From: Kaistella montana
GTDB taxonomy: Bacteria; Bacteroidota; Bacteroidia; Flavobacteriales; Weeksellaceae
DNA: 64,000 nt
Assembly: GCF_024436175.1 (NCBI RefSeq)
Contig: NZ_JANFQP010000001.1
Span: 1,054,001-1,118,000 of the forward strand
Reading direction: 5' to 3'
Below, piece by piece: positions 52,479 through 61,903 of the stretch. The notes under the pieces are model-generated. The model was not told the origin of the DNA, did no database searches, and saw nothing but the letters and a program-made list of their open reading frames with translations. Position numbers and translations under genes: made by a program. The stretch's first letter is position 1; each line of letters opens with the position of its first letter.

Positions 52479-53552
52479 ATGATATTACCTATGGAATTAA
52501 TTACCTTTAAAATCATTCTAGTTCTTGCCCTTTTCGCTCTATCGATGGGGGTTGCAGCCTACTCTACTTGGGGCGAACGAAAATTGGCTGCGGTATTGCA
52601 GGATAGAATTGGTCCTAACAGAGCCGGACCTTTCGGGCTTTTTCAGCCATTAGCAGATGGTGGAAAACTCTTCTTCAAAGAAGGATTTGTTCCCCAAAAT
52701 GCCGATAAATTCCTTTTCTATCTCGGACCAGGAATCACCATGTTTGTTTCATTGATTACCGGAGCGGTTATTCCGTGGGGAAAAACTTTGAACATCGGTG
52801 GAACTTCATTTGATATTCAAGTTGCCAACATCGATATCGGCGTACTTTACCTGATCGGAATGGTTTCAATCGGAGTTTACGGAATGATGATCGGTGGTTG
52901 GGCTTCAAACAACAAATATTCCTTAATTGGAGCGATCCGTGCATCTTCACAGATGATTTCTTATGAATTGGCGATGGGACTTTCTTTGCTTTCAATCATT
53001 TTGATGTCAGGAAGTTTAGATTTACATTTCATTACTTCATCACAAGGAACAGGAAAAATTTGGGGCTTTATTCCTGCGGACGGAATGAACTGGAACATTT
53101 TCTATCAACCATTGGCGTTTATTATTTTCTTCGTTGCTGCTTTAGCAGAAACCAATCGTCACCCTTTCGATTTACCGGAATGTGAATCTGAATTGGTGAA
53201 CGGATATATGACCGAATATTCATCGATGAACTTCGGGCAATATATGTTTGGGGAATATGTAAATATGTTTATTTCGAATGCATTGATTGCTACTTTATTC
53301 TTTGGAGGTTTCAATTATCCAGGAATCAATTGGGTCTCTGAAAACTGGGGAGAAAACGTAGCAGGAATTTTAAGTATCGTTGCGATGCTTTCAAAAGTAA
53401 TCTTAGGAATCATCATTTTCATGTGGATTCGTTGGACGATCCCAAGATTTCGATACGATCAACTGATGCATCTCGGTTGGAAAACCCTTATACCGCTTGC
53501 GTTGGTGAACTTACTGATCACAGCAGCTGTAATTGTGTTTTTTGCCCAATAA
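52479..53552 (+). CDS. nuoH: NADH-quinone oxidoreductase subunit H
   Basis: Membrane subunit next to the quinone site. The 357-residue product has eight or so hydrophobic segments and the motifs WGERKLAAVLQDRIGPNRAGPFGLFQPLADGGKLFFKE and LAETNRHPFDLPECESELVNGYMTEYSSMNF. ATG at 52491 is an alternative start four codons in. Confidence 0.94.
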   Translation: MILPMELITFKIILVLALFALSMGVAAYSTWGERKLAAVLQDRIGPNRAGPFGLFQPLADGGKLFFKEGFVPQNADKFLFYLGPGITMFVSLITGAVIPWGKTLNIGGTSFDIQVANIDIGVLYLIGMVSIGVYGMMIGGWASNNKYSLIGAIRASSQMISYELAMGLSLLSIILMSGSLDLHFITSSQGTGKIWGFIPADGMNWNIFYQPLAFIIFFVAALAETNRHPFDLPECESELVNGYMTEYSSMNFGQYMFGEYVNMFISNALIATLFFGGFNYPGINWVSENWGENVAGILSIVAMLSKVILGIIIFMWIRWTIPRFRYDQLMHLGWKTLIPLALVNLLITAAVIVFFAQ

Positions 53553-53613
53553 TTAAAATTAGATAAAGTTTTCATGCTAAAAAGCTTAAGCCAATAGCTA
53601 AAACAAAAACAAT

Positions 53614-54162
53614 ATGAAACTGACCAACAGATCTAAAGTAGTCTCGAACAAAGAGATGACTTTTATGGAAAAAATATACCTCCCGGAAATCTTCAAGGGA
53701 ATGGCGATTACCATGAAACACGCGCTTGCCGGTAGCAAAGGCAAAGTATATTCTTACCCAGAAGTACAAAAACCAAGGGCAAAAGTATGGCGCGGACAAC
53801 ACGTTTTGAAACGTGATGAAGAAGGTAGAGAACGCTGTACAGCTTGTGGGCTTTGCGCCGTTGCGTGCCCTGCAGAAGCCATCACCATGACTGCTGCCGA
53901 AAGAACCAAGGAGGAAAAAGATCTTTACAGAGAAGAAAAATATGCATCAGTTTATGAAATCAATATGCTGAGATGTATTTTCTGCGGAATGTGCGAAGAA
54001 GCCTGCCCGAAATCAGCGATTTACCTTACCGATAGATTGGTTGATGTAGAAACCAACCGCGGAAGTTTCGTGTATGGAAAAGATAAATTGGTAGAAAAAA
54101 TCAATGCGAGAATTGACATTTCTGAAAGACAGAGTGAGTTACAAAAAAAATCAGTAAAATAA
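53614..54162 (+). CDS. nuoI: NADH-quinone oxidoreductase subunit I
   Basis: Peripheral subunit with two [4Fe-4S] clusters: CTACGLCAVACPAEAI and CIFCGMCEEACPKSAI. 182 residues. nuoJ starts at the next base after the stop codon. Confidence 0.95.
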   Translation: MKLTNRSKVVSNKEMTFMEKIYLPEIFKGMAITMKHALAGSKGKVYSYPEVQKPRAKVWRGQHVLKRDEEGRERCTACGLCAVACPAEAITMTAAERTKEEKDLYREEKYASVYEINMLRCIFCGMCEEACPKSAIYLTDRLVDVETNRGSFVYGKDKLVEKINARIDISERQSELQKKSVK

Positions 54163-54657
54163 ATGGAACAGATTATATTTTTCATTGTAGCATTGATGGC
54201 TGTAGCAAGTGCAGTGTATTTTGTATTTGCTAGAAATCCACTTTACGCTATTCTTTCCTTGATCATCACTTTCTTTTCTATCGCCGCATTGTATATCTTG
54301 CTTAATGCACAGTTTTTAGGAATTGTTCAAGTGATTGTTTATGCAGGAGCCATCATGGTTTTATTCCTTTATGTACTGATGATGTTGAATTTAAATAAAG
54401 GTAACGAAAGCAAAAAGCAGAACCTCACAAAATTCATCGGAGTTTTCACCGCAGGGATTCTTTTAATTGGAGTTTTAGGTGCTTTCAAAGGACTTAAAGG
54501 AAACAGTTTTGCAGGAAATGTAGATTCATCAATTGGATTAACCAAAAACCTTGGTCGATTATTGTTTAACGAATATGTTTTGCCTTTTGAACTGGCATCA
54601 GTTCTCATTCTTGCAGGGATTGTAGGGGCAGTATTAATAGGTAAAAAAGATTTATAG
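54163..54657 (+). CDS. nuoJ: NADH-quinone oxidoreductase subunit J
   Basis: Membrane subunit, 164 residues, five hydrophobic segments. Signature: FARNPLYAILSLIITFFSIAALYILLNAQFLGIVQVIVYAGAIMVLFLYVLMML. Confidence 0.94.
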   Translation: MEQIIFFIVALMAVASAVYFVFARNPLYAILSLIITFFSIAALYILLNAQFLGIVQVIVYAGAIMVLFLYVLMMLNLNKGNESKKQNLTKFIGVFTAGILLIGVLGAFKGLKGNSFAGNVDSSIGLTKNLGRLLFNEYVLPFELASVLILAGIVGAVLIGKKDL

Positions 54658-54661
54658 TATT

Positions 54662-54991
54662 ATGGGAGAAGTAAATTCAATAATACAGGCAGTACCGCAG
54701 GAATATTTTATAATCCTGAGCTCTGTATTGTTCTGTCTGGGAGTTTTGGGAGTTTTAATCCGAAAAAATGCCATCATTATTTTAGGGTGTGTAGAGCTTA
54801 TGCTCAACTCTGTAAATCTATTGTTGGCCACCTTTTCAAGCTACAAAGGCGACGGAAACGGGCAAATCTTGGTATTCTTCATCATGGTGGTTGCCGCAGC
54901 CGAAGTAGCAGTAGGATTAGCAATTATCGCAATGATGTACAGAAATACCAAATCGGTTGACATCAGTATTTTTAATAAATTAAGAGGATAA
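54662..54991 (+). CDS. nuoK: NADH-quinone oxidoreductase subunit K
   Basis: Three-span antiporter-linked membrane subunit of 109 residues. Signature: IILGCVELMLNSVNLLL (membrane Glu) and MVVAAAEVAVGLAIIAMM (second Glu). nuoL follows after seven bases. Confidence 0.95.
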   Translation: MGEVNSIIQAVPQEYFIILSSVLFCLGVLGVLIRKNAIIILGCVELMLNSVNLLLATFSSYKGDGNGQILVFFIMVVAAAEVAVGLAIIAMMYRNTKSVDISIFNKLRG

Positions 54992-54998
54992 ATAAAGG

Positions 54999-56894
54999 AT
55001 GGAAAATTTAGTTTACGCAATTATACTTTTACCCTTATTCGGTTTTTTGGTCAATGGGCTTTTCGGGAAAAGTCTTCCAAAAATCGTTGTGGGAAGTATC
55101 GCAACACTGGTAGTTTTTGCATCTTTTTGTATTGCTGTCAGTTTATTTTTAAATTTCAATGCAGATTCGCAACCGGTTATAGTAAGAGCTTTTGAATGGT
55201 TTCGAGTGAATGGCATTCAGGTGAATTTCGGTTTCCAAATCGATCAATTATCATTGATGATGATTATGATCATCACCGGAATCGGATCATTGATTCACCT
55301 CTACTCTATCGGCTACATGAGCCACGACAAAGGTTTCTATAAATTCTTCACTTATTTGAATTTGTTTATTTTCTCCATGCTTTTGTTGGTAATGGGAAGT
55401 AATTATTTAATTCTTTTCATCGGTTGGGAAGGAGTAGGATTATGTTCTTATTTGTTGATCGGTTTCTGGTACACCAACAAAGAATATGGTGCAGCTGCAA
55501 GAAAAGCATTCATCATGAACAGAATTGGAGACCTTGGAATGATAATCGGGATTTTCATGATCGCTTATCAGACCAACGCGGTAGATTTCCTTTCTGTAGC
55601 TCAGAATTCTTCTAAATTCCAACTTGATTCACCAGTGATTATTTTCATCACAGCGAGTCTTTTCATCGGTGCAATGGGAAAATCAGCGCAGGTTCCTTTA
55701 TTTACTTGGTTACCTGATGCGATGGCGGGTCCAACCCCTGTTTCAGCATTGATCCACGCCGCAACGATGGTTACTGCAGGGATTTATTTGGTAGTTAGAT
55801 CTAATTTCCTTTATTCATTAGCACCTACAACGATGGACGGAATCCTCTTCATCGGGTTATTAACCGCTTTGGTGGCTGCGTTTATCGGCTTAAGACAAAA
55901 TGATATTAAAAAAGTTCTCGCTTACTCTACTGTTTCGCAATTAGGATTTATGTTCGTTGCACTTGGAGTTGGCGCTTATACCACTGCAATGTTCCACTTG
56001 ATGACGCATGCATTCTTCAAAGCATTGCTATTCTTAGGTTCAGGTTCGGTAATTCACGCAATGAGTGGCGAACAAGACATGAGATTAATGGGTGGTTTAA
56101 AAAAGAAAATTCCTGTTACCCATATTACCTTCCTTATCGGAACTTTGGCTATTTCAGGTTTCCCATTCCTTTCTGGGATGATTTCTAAAGATGAAATTTT
56201 AACCAATGTTTATGTGAAAAACCCACTACTTTGGGTCGTATTATTCATTGTAGCAGCGATGACGGCGATTTATATGTTCAGAGCGTATTACTTGACTTTC
56301 CACGGAGAATTCAGAGGAACAGAAGAACAAAAACATCACCTTCACGAAAGTCCTTCAAATATGACTATTCCGTTGATTATTCTTGCAGTATTATCAGTTC
56401 TTGGTGGATTTATTAATCTTCCGCATTTCATTGGACATGGCAATTATGCAAAACTTGATCATTGGTTGAATTCTATCTATGTATATGATATAGAATTGCC
56501 TGAAGTGAAATTCGGAACCGAAATGATTCTTTTGGGGTTAACGGTTGTCATGTTTTTCGCAGTATGGTTTATTGTTAAAAACATCTACGTCAACAAGAAA
56601 AAAATGGCTTTACCAGAAGAGAAATATACTGGCTGGGAAAGACTTTCGAACAAGAAATTGTTTTTGGACGAAATTTATAACGCAACCTTCGTGAAAATGA
56701 CGGAAGGTTTAGGAATTGGAGGAAATATGTTCGATAAAGGCATTCTGAATAGATTCGTAGAATTCATCGGAACTGGCGCTGAAGATTCTGGTAGAGCAGC
56801 AAAAAGACTTCAAAACGGAAACGTGGAGAATTATGTGCTCGTCATGTCTTTGGCAATCGGAATTATTTTAATTGTTAACTTTTTATTACAATAG
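54999..56894 (+). CDS. nuoL: NADH-quinone oxidoreductase subunit L
   Basis: Proton-pumping antiporter-like subunit with the long lateral helix. The 631-residue product has FIGWEGVGLCSYLLIGFWY (membrane Glu), LPDAMAGPTPVSALIHAATMVTAGIYLVVR (Lys-pair region), KKVLAYSTVSQLGFMFVALG and a long C-terminal extension with the lateral helix. Confidence 0.95.
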   Translation: MENLVYAIILLPLFGFLVNGLFGKSLPKIVVGSIATLVVFASFCIAVSLFLNFNADSQPVIVRAFEWFRVNGIQVNFGFQIDQLSLMMIMIITGIGSLIHLYSIGYMSHDKGFYKFFTYLNLFIFSMLLLVMGSNYLILFIGWEGVGLCSYLLIGFWYTNKEYGAAARKAFIMNRIGDLGMIIGIFMIAYQTNAVDFLSVAQNSSKFQLDSPVIIFITASLFIGAMGKSAQVPLFTWLPDAMAGPTPVSALIHAATMVTAGIYLVVRSNFLYSLAPTTMDGILFIGLLTALVAAFIGLRQNDIKKVLAYSTVSQLGFMFVALGVGAYTTAMFHLMTHAFFKALLFLGSGSVIHAMSGEQDMRLMGGLKKKIPVTHITFLIGTLAISGFPFLSGMISKDEILTNVYVKNPLLWVVLFIVAAMTAIYMFRAYYLTFHGEFRGTEEQKHHLHESPSNMTIPLIILAVLSVLGGFINLPHFIGHGNYAKLDHWLNSIYVYDIELPEVKFGTEMILLGLTVVMFFAVWFIVKNIYVNKKKMALPEEKYTGWERLSNKKLFLDEIYNATFVKMTEGLGIGGNMFDKGILNRFVEFIGTGAEDSGRAAKRLQNGNVENYVLVMSLAIGIILIVNFLLQ

Positions 56895-56897
56895 TAA

Positions 56898-58391
56898 ATG
56901 TCGTATCTATTATTAACATTATTACTATTACCTCTCGTAGGTTCTGCATTGGTGTTCGCGTGGAAAAACCCCGCAAGTAAGTATTTAGCATTGGGAATTG
57001 CATTCGTGCAAATGTTTCTAAGCTTCTATATGCTATCAAATTTCGATTTCAAACCAACTGTTGATGGAGTTCTTCAGTATGAAATCAATTATCCTTGGTC
57101 GCAGTTTATCAAGAGTAATCTGCATTTCGGAGTTGATGGAATGAGCATGCTGCTGTTATTATTAACCAATATTTTAACACCGCTGATTATTCTGTCTTCA
57201 TTTAACGAAAAACCAGGATACAGAAATACTTTCTACGGATTAATTCTTTTGATGCAATTCGGTTTAATAGGAGTTTTCACTTCTTTAGATGGTTTGTTAT
57301 TTTACATTTTCTGGGAAGTTACCCTTATTCCTATCTGGTTAATCGCCGGAATCTGGGGGCAGGAAAACAAGAAACTCGCATTCACCACCAAATTCTTCGT
57401 TTATACTTTCGTAGGATCGTTGTTTATGTTGATCGGATTGATCTACGTTTATACCCATTCCGCATCATTTGCATTGACAGATTTGTATAACGCCAATCTG
57501 AATTCATCAGAACAAACTGTGGTTTTCTGGTTCATTTTCTTTGCGTTTGCAGTGAAATTACCGGTTTTCCCTTTCCATTCTTGGCAACCAGATACTTATA
57601 CTTATTCACCAACCCAAGGCTCCATGCTTCTATCGGGAATTATGTTGAAAATGGCAGTTTATGGTCTTTTAAGATATTTATTACCGATCACTCCAGAACC
57701 AATTCTTGGGATTTCCGGACAAATTGTGATGGTACTTGCTATCATCGGAATTGTACACGGAGCTTTGATTGCGATTATCCAAAACGATTCTAAAAGAATT
57801 ATCGCTTACTCTTCCCTTTCTCACGTTGGATTGATGGTTGCCGGAATTATGGCATCTGCGATTTTAACAGTAAAAGGAAGTTTGATGATCGAAGGAGCTG
57901 AAGGCGCTATGGTACAAACTTTTGCTCACGGGATCAACGTAGTAGGTTTGTTTTATTGTGCTGATATTCTTTATAAAAGATTTAAAACAAGAGATATTCG
58001 CCAAATGGGTGGCTTAGCAAAAGTAGCTCCGAAATTTGCCATATTGTTTATGCTTATTTTGTTGGGTTCAGTAGGTTTACCTTTAACGAATGGTTTCATT
58101 GGTGAATTTATTTTGCTTAAATCTGTATTCGATTATAGCGTACTCGCTGCCATATTTGCTGGTCTTACCCTAATTTTCTCTGCAGTTTATCTTCTTAGAT
58201 TTTACGGAAAAGCGATGTTTGGCGAAGGTGATGAAGCTGTTTTAGCTTCAGCTAAAGATCTTTCGGGAGTAGAATTTTCAGTATTGGCGAGTTTAGCAGT
58301 TTTTGTAATCCTGCTGGGAGTTTTCCCACAACCGTTAATTGAAATGGTAAACAGTTCGTTGAAGTTTATTTTTACTTCAATGATGAATTAA
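56898..58391 (+). CDS. nuoM: NADH-quinone oxidoreductase subunit M
   Basis: Second antiporter-like proton-pumping subunit. The 497-residue product has FYIFWEVTLIPIWLIAGIWG (membrane Glu), VFPFHSWQPDTYTYSPTQGSMLLSGIMLKMAVYGLLR and RIIAYSSLSHVGLMVAGI. nuoN follows after an 85-base gap. Confidence 0.95.
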   Translation: MSYLLLTLLLLPLVGSALVFAWKNPASKYLALGIAFVQMFLSFYMLSNFDFKPTVDGVLQYEINYPWSQFIKSNLHFGVDGMSMLLLLLTNILTPLIILSSFNEKPGYRNTFYGLILLMQFGLIGVFTSLDGLLFYIFWEVTLIPIWLIAGIWGQENKKLAFTTKFFVYTFVGSLFMLIGLIYVYTHSASFALTDLYNANLNSSEQTVVFWFIFFAFAVKLPVFPFHSWQPDTYTYSPTQGSMLLSGIMLKMAVYGLLRYLLPITPEPILGISGQIVMVLAIIGIVHGALIAIIQNDSKRIIAYSSLSHVGLMVAGIMASAILTVKGSLMIEGAEGAMVQTFAHGINVVGLFYCADILYKRFKTRDIRQMGGLAKVAPKFAILFMLILLGSVGLPLTNGFIGEFILLKSVFDYSVLAAIFAGLTLIFSAVYLLRFYGKAMFGEGDEAVLASAKDLSGVEFSVLASLAVFVILLGVFPQPLIEMVNSSLKFIFTSMMN

Positions 58392-58476
58392 GAAATTAAT
58401 AAATAAAGAAATTAAAAGAAAAAGGCCAGAGCGATTACGCTTGAATCCGGATTCTACAATCTCAAATCTAAATTAA

Positions 58477-59865
58477 ATGAGCGTTTTTATAATTATATTC
58501 CTTACCGCTGTAGCCGCACTGTTTGCAGGAGTTTTCGAAAAGGGGAAATTTTCAAGATATCTCAGTATTTTGGGGCTTCTTGTCGCACTTTATGTGAGTT
58601 TTCTCCCGGAATGTTCTTTTTTCAACCAATACAAAACCATGTTTAAATTTGGTCCGAATGCGGCATTGTTTACCAAAATCTCTATTGTCATCACGCTGTT
58701 GCTTTTCTTTTTAGGAGGTTTTTCTTTCAGCAATCACCGTAGCCATCAGTCGGAGTTGTATGCGCTTCTTTTGTTTGCGCTATCGGGTGGTATTATTCTT
58801 TTTGGCTTCCAAAACTTGGTTACCTTATTCCTTGGTGTTGAAATTCTTTCGATTCCGTTATATGTTTTGGCTGGAAGCAACAAGACCGATTTGCGATCTA
58901 ACGAAGCTTCGATCAAATATTTTCTGATGGGAGCATTTGCTACCGGTTTCCTATTATTTGGAATCGCCTTAATTTATGGCAGCTCCGGAAGTTTTGATCT
59001 TTACCAAATTCATCAGTTTTCTATAGAAAATCCAAAGGATACCCTATTCATAATGGGGGCAGTACTGATGTTGGTAGCATTGGCATTTAAGGTTTCTTTA
59101 GCGCCTTTCCACATGTGGAGCCCCGATGTTTATCAAGGATCGCCATCACTTATCACTGCATTTATGATGTCGATAGTGAAAATTTCAGCATTCTTTGCAT
59201 TCTTTAGAGTTATGACCATTGCGTTTGCAGGCATTACCGGAGAATGGATCAATATTATGGGTGTTCTCATCATCATCACTTTATTTCTTGCGAATGCGAT
59301 GGGACTTGCCCAAAGTAACGCTAAAAGAATGTTGGCCTACTCCTCTGTTTCGCATGCAGGATATTTGGGATTGATCTTTTTTGGTTTAAATAATTTATCC
59401 GCTTACAACTTAGCTTTTTATCTATTTGCTTATTCATTGGCAACTGTAGGCGTTATGATGTGTTTGATTTGGGTAGAAAAACTCAAGCGCGAAACTTCTT
59501 ACAATGCATTCCGTGGATTGTCACATTCCGAGCCGATTATGGCGGTAGCAGCGGCGGTTTCAATGCTTTCTATGGCTGGGATTCCACTTACTGCAGGATT
59601 TATGGGGAAATTCTCCATCTTTGCACAAGCCATTCAATATCCGAAAATGGGTTCATTTATGGTTCTGATCGCAGTTTTAGGTTCAGCAATATCCATTGCT
59701 TATTATTTAAGATTGATTATGGTGATGTTCTTCCCGAAAGAAAGCAGTTTCAAAACTTCAGAAAAAGTACCTTTAACCTACAATATCGTTGCTGTATTCA
59801 TCATTATTGCACTTTTAGCAATGGGTATTTTCCCAGACTTATTTGCTAAACAATTTGGTTTGTAA
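58477..59865 (+). CDS. nuoN: NADH-quinone oxidoreductase subunit N
   Basis: Third antiporter-like subunit, 462 residues. Motifs: TLFLGVEILSIPLYVLAG (membrane Glu), VSLAPFHMWSPDVYQGSPSLITAFMMSIVKISAF and RMLAYSSVSHAGYLGLIF. Last gene of the operon; a strong terminator follows. Confidence 0.95.
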   Translation: MSVFIIIFLTAVAALFAGVFEKGKFSRYLSILGLLVALYVSFLPECSFFNQYKTMFKFGPNAALFTKISIVITLLLFFLGGFSFSNHRSHQSELYALLLFALSGGIILFGFQNLVTLFLGVEILSIPLYVLAGSNKTDLRSNEASIKYFLMGAFATGFLLFGIALIYGSSGSFDLYQIHQFSIENPKDTLFIMGAVLMLVALAFKVSLAPFHMWSPDVYQGSPSLITAFMMSIVKISAFFAFFRVMTIAFAGITGEWINIMGVLIIITLFLANAMGLAQSNAKRMLAYSSVSHAGYLGLIFFGLNNLSAYNLAFYLFAYSLATVGVMMCLIWVEKLKRETSYNAFRGLSHSEPIMAVAAAVSMLSMAGIPLTAGFMGKFSIFAQAIQYPKMGSFMVLIAVLGSAISIAYYLRLIMVMFFPKESSFKTSEKVPLTYNIVAVFIIIALLAMGIFPDLFAKQFGL

Positions 59866-59885
59866 ACATTAATCATAAAAATATT

Positions 59886-59918
59886 AAAACGCAATTCTTC
59901 GGAGTTGCGTTTTTTTTA
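59886..59918 (+). terminator. Terminator of the nuo operon
   Basis: Stem AACGCAATTC / GAGTTGCGTT (one wobble pair) capped by a TTCG tetraloop closed by C-G, followed by eight T. Confidence 0.92.
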
Positions 59919-59928
59919 AAATATGAAT

Positions 59929-59968
59929 TTAATCATTTGATTAAATCAAAATATTAATCTTAACTTTG
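59929..59968 (+). promoter_or_regulatory. Promoter and overlapping palindromic operator of the TetR gene
   Basis: -33 TTTG (59936-59939), 21-base spacer, -7 TAACTTTG (59961-59968). Two overlapping palindromes cover the -33 box: TTAATCA-TT-TGATTAA (59929-59944) and TTTGATT-A-AATCAAA (59936-59950). Confidence 0.65.
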
Positions 59969-59984
59969 TCTTATAATTTTTCAT

Positions 59985-60584
59985 ATGAATCAGGAAAGTG
60001 ATATTACCACGGAAGAGAAAATTCTTATTTCCGCATCGAAAGTTTTTACTGAAAAAGGGTTTTCAGGAACTCGGACACGCGATATTGCAGAAGAAGCAGG
60101 AATCAATCTGGCGCTGCTGAATTACTATTTCCGAAGCAAGGAAAAACTTTTTGAACAGGTGATGAAAGTAAAAATTATACTGCTATTCGGCAAGATTATT
60201 CCCATTGTCATCAATGAAAAAACTACGCTCGAAGAAAAGATAGATCTTGTAAGTGAACGGTATTTCGAAATCTTATCTAAAAATCCTAATCTTCCACTAT
60301 TTATCCTGAGCGAAATCCAGAAAAAACCTTCGAATATCACCTCGCTGATTGCTGTCGATAAGCTGATGAAAACCTCTGTACTGGTAAAGCAGATCCAGGA
60401 GAAAAAACCTGCGCTCCACCCTTTTCATTTTATTATTAATTTTCTGAGTATGACAGCGTTTCCATTTATTGGGAAACCGGTTCTGAAGCATTTCAACATT
60501 TTGAACGATGAGGAATTTCAAAAGTTTGTGGAAGAACGCAAGACATTAGTTCCGGTATGGATCAAAATGATTCTTAACAGTTAA
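59985..60584 (+). CDS. TetR family repressor, CecR-like
   Basis: The 199-residue protein has the TetR helix-turn-helix at residues 9-55 (EKILISASKVFTEKGFSGTRTRDIAEEAGINLALLNYYFRSKEKLFEQV). The C-terminal ligand domain resembles the CecR (DUF1956) type. It is the first gene of a TolC-HlyD-ABC cluster, and an operator-like palindrome overlaps its promoter, so autorepression and control of the pump are likely. CecR in E. coli governs the equivalent ybhG-F-S-R genes. The inducer is unknown. Confidence 0.88.
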   Translation: MNQESDITTEEKILISASKVFTEKGFSGTRTRDIAEEAGINLALLNYYFRSKEKLFEQVMKVKIILLFGKIIPIVINEKTTLEEKIDLVSERYFEILSKNPNLPLFILSEIQKKPSNITSLIAVDKLMKTSVLVKQIQEKKPALHPFHFIINFLSMTAFPFIGKPVLKHFNILNDEEFQKFVEERKTLVPVWIKMILNS

Positions 60585-60615
60585 CATCACTTTCATTTCA
60601 TTTAAAACTAAAAGA

Positions 60616-61875
60616 ATGAAAATTTTAAAATACTTTGTAAGCCTTACCCTGCTTCTGAATATTTCTCTGAATGCACAAGAAATATTGACTTTACAGGAGT
60701 GCCAACAACTCGCCAAATCGCACTATCCACTCACCAAAAGAAATGGTCTTATTGAAAAAACCAAATCTTATACTTTGGAAAATACTTCAAAGGCATGGCT
60801 TCCTCAAATAAGCGTTATTGGTCAAGCAACTTACCAAAATGAGGTTACACAACTGCCTTTCAACCTTCCCAATATGTCGGTGGAACCGCTAAGCAAAGAT
60901 CAATACAAAATATACGCAGATATTCAGCAAACAGTTTATGATGGCGGGCTGATTGCGCACCAAAAAAAACTTGCGAACATCCAGTCAGAAACCGAAACAC
61001 AGAAAAATGAAGTTGAACTTCACCAATTGGAAGAAAGAATCAACCAGATTTATTTCGGAATTCTCCAGTGTCAGGAACAGCTTGAACAGACCGTGATCAC
61101 CAAAAAAGATCTGGAAAACGGTTTGCTGAAAGCAGAAGCTCAGTTTCAATTTGGTACTATTCTGAGGAGCCAAGTGGATGTATTGAAAGCACAGCTCGTC
61201 ACTCTGGATCAGCGGCAGATTGAACTGCAGTCGGTTCGTGCCAGTTTTATTCAAATGTTATCGCTGTTCATTCAAAAAAATATCGATGAACATTCAGAGT
61301 TTCAAAGACCTGAAAAATTACTGCTCACCTTCGAAAACAAGCGTCCCGAACTGAAAGTATTTGATTTGCAGCAACAGAGTTTAGAAACTCAAAAATCAAT
61401 CATTCAGTCCAGAAATCTACCGAAATTGGGAGCATTTTTCCAAGGCGGTTATGGTAAACCTGGCTTTAATATGCTGAAAAACGAATTCGACATTTTCTAT
61501 ATTGGCGGTATCAAGTTACAAATTCCGATTAGCGGATTTTACACGAAAAAAAACGACCTTGCTTTGCTCGATAGCCAGCAACAAGATCTTGAAATCCGAA
61601 AAGAAAACTTCCTATTTAACCAAAATTTCTCCACCATCCAAACCAACAGTGATTTGGAAAAACTGAAGAAACTGATTGATAAAGACCTTGAGCTCATCAC
61701 GTTGCGCCAAAGCATTAAAAAAGCCAGTCTTGCCCAGCTCGAAAACGGCGTCATCACCACCAGCGATTATCTTCGCGAAGTGAATGCTGAAGAACAGGTA
61801 AGAATTCAAAAAATCCTTCATGAAACTCAGTATCTGTTGACCCAATATAACCTGAAAGCACAGCTGAATCAGTAA
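60616..61875 (+). CDS. TolC-family outer-membrane efflux protein
   Basis: Outer-membrane channel of a tripartite pump. The 419-residue product has a signal peptide (cleavage after about LNAQ, residue 22) and no lipobox. Two OEP repeats of helical hairpins are visible: LTLQECQQLAKSHYPLTKRNGLIEK then a long coiled region to about 215, and the second from about 235. It starts 31 bases after the repressor stop and is in the same operon as the HlyD subunit, which begins 28 bases later. Confidence 0.88.
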   Translation: MKILKYFVSLTLLLNISLNAQEILTLQECQQLAKSHYPLTKRNGLIEKTKSYTLENTSKAWLPQISVIGQATYQNEVTQLPFNLPNMSVEPLSKDQYKIYADIQQTVYDGGLIAHQKKLANIQSETETQKNEVELHQLEERINQIYFGILQCQEQLEQTVITKKDLENGLLKAEAQFQFGTILRSQVDVLKAQLVTLDQRQIELQSVRASFIQMLSLFIQKNIDEHSEFQRPEKLLLTFENKRPELKVFDLQQQSLETQKSIIQSRNLPKLGAFFQGGYGKPGFNMLKNEFDIFYIGGIKLQIPISGFYTKKNDLALLDSQQQDLEIRKENFLFNQNFSTIQTNSDLEKLKKLIDKDLELITLRQSIKKASLAQLENGVITTSDYLREVNAEEQVRIQKILHETQYLLTQYNLKAQLNQ

Positions 61876-61903
61876 AAAATCATTTAATAAGAAATCCTGT
61901 CCG

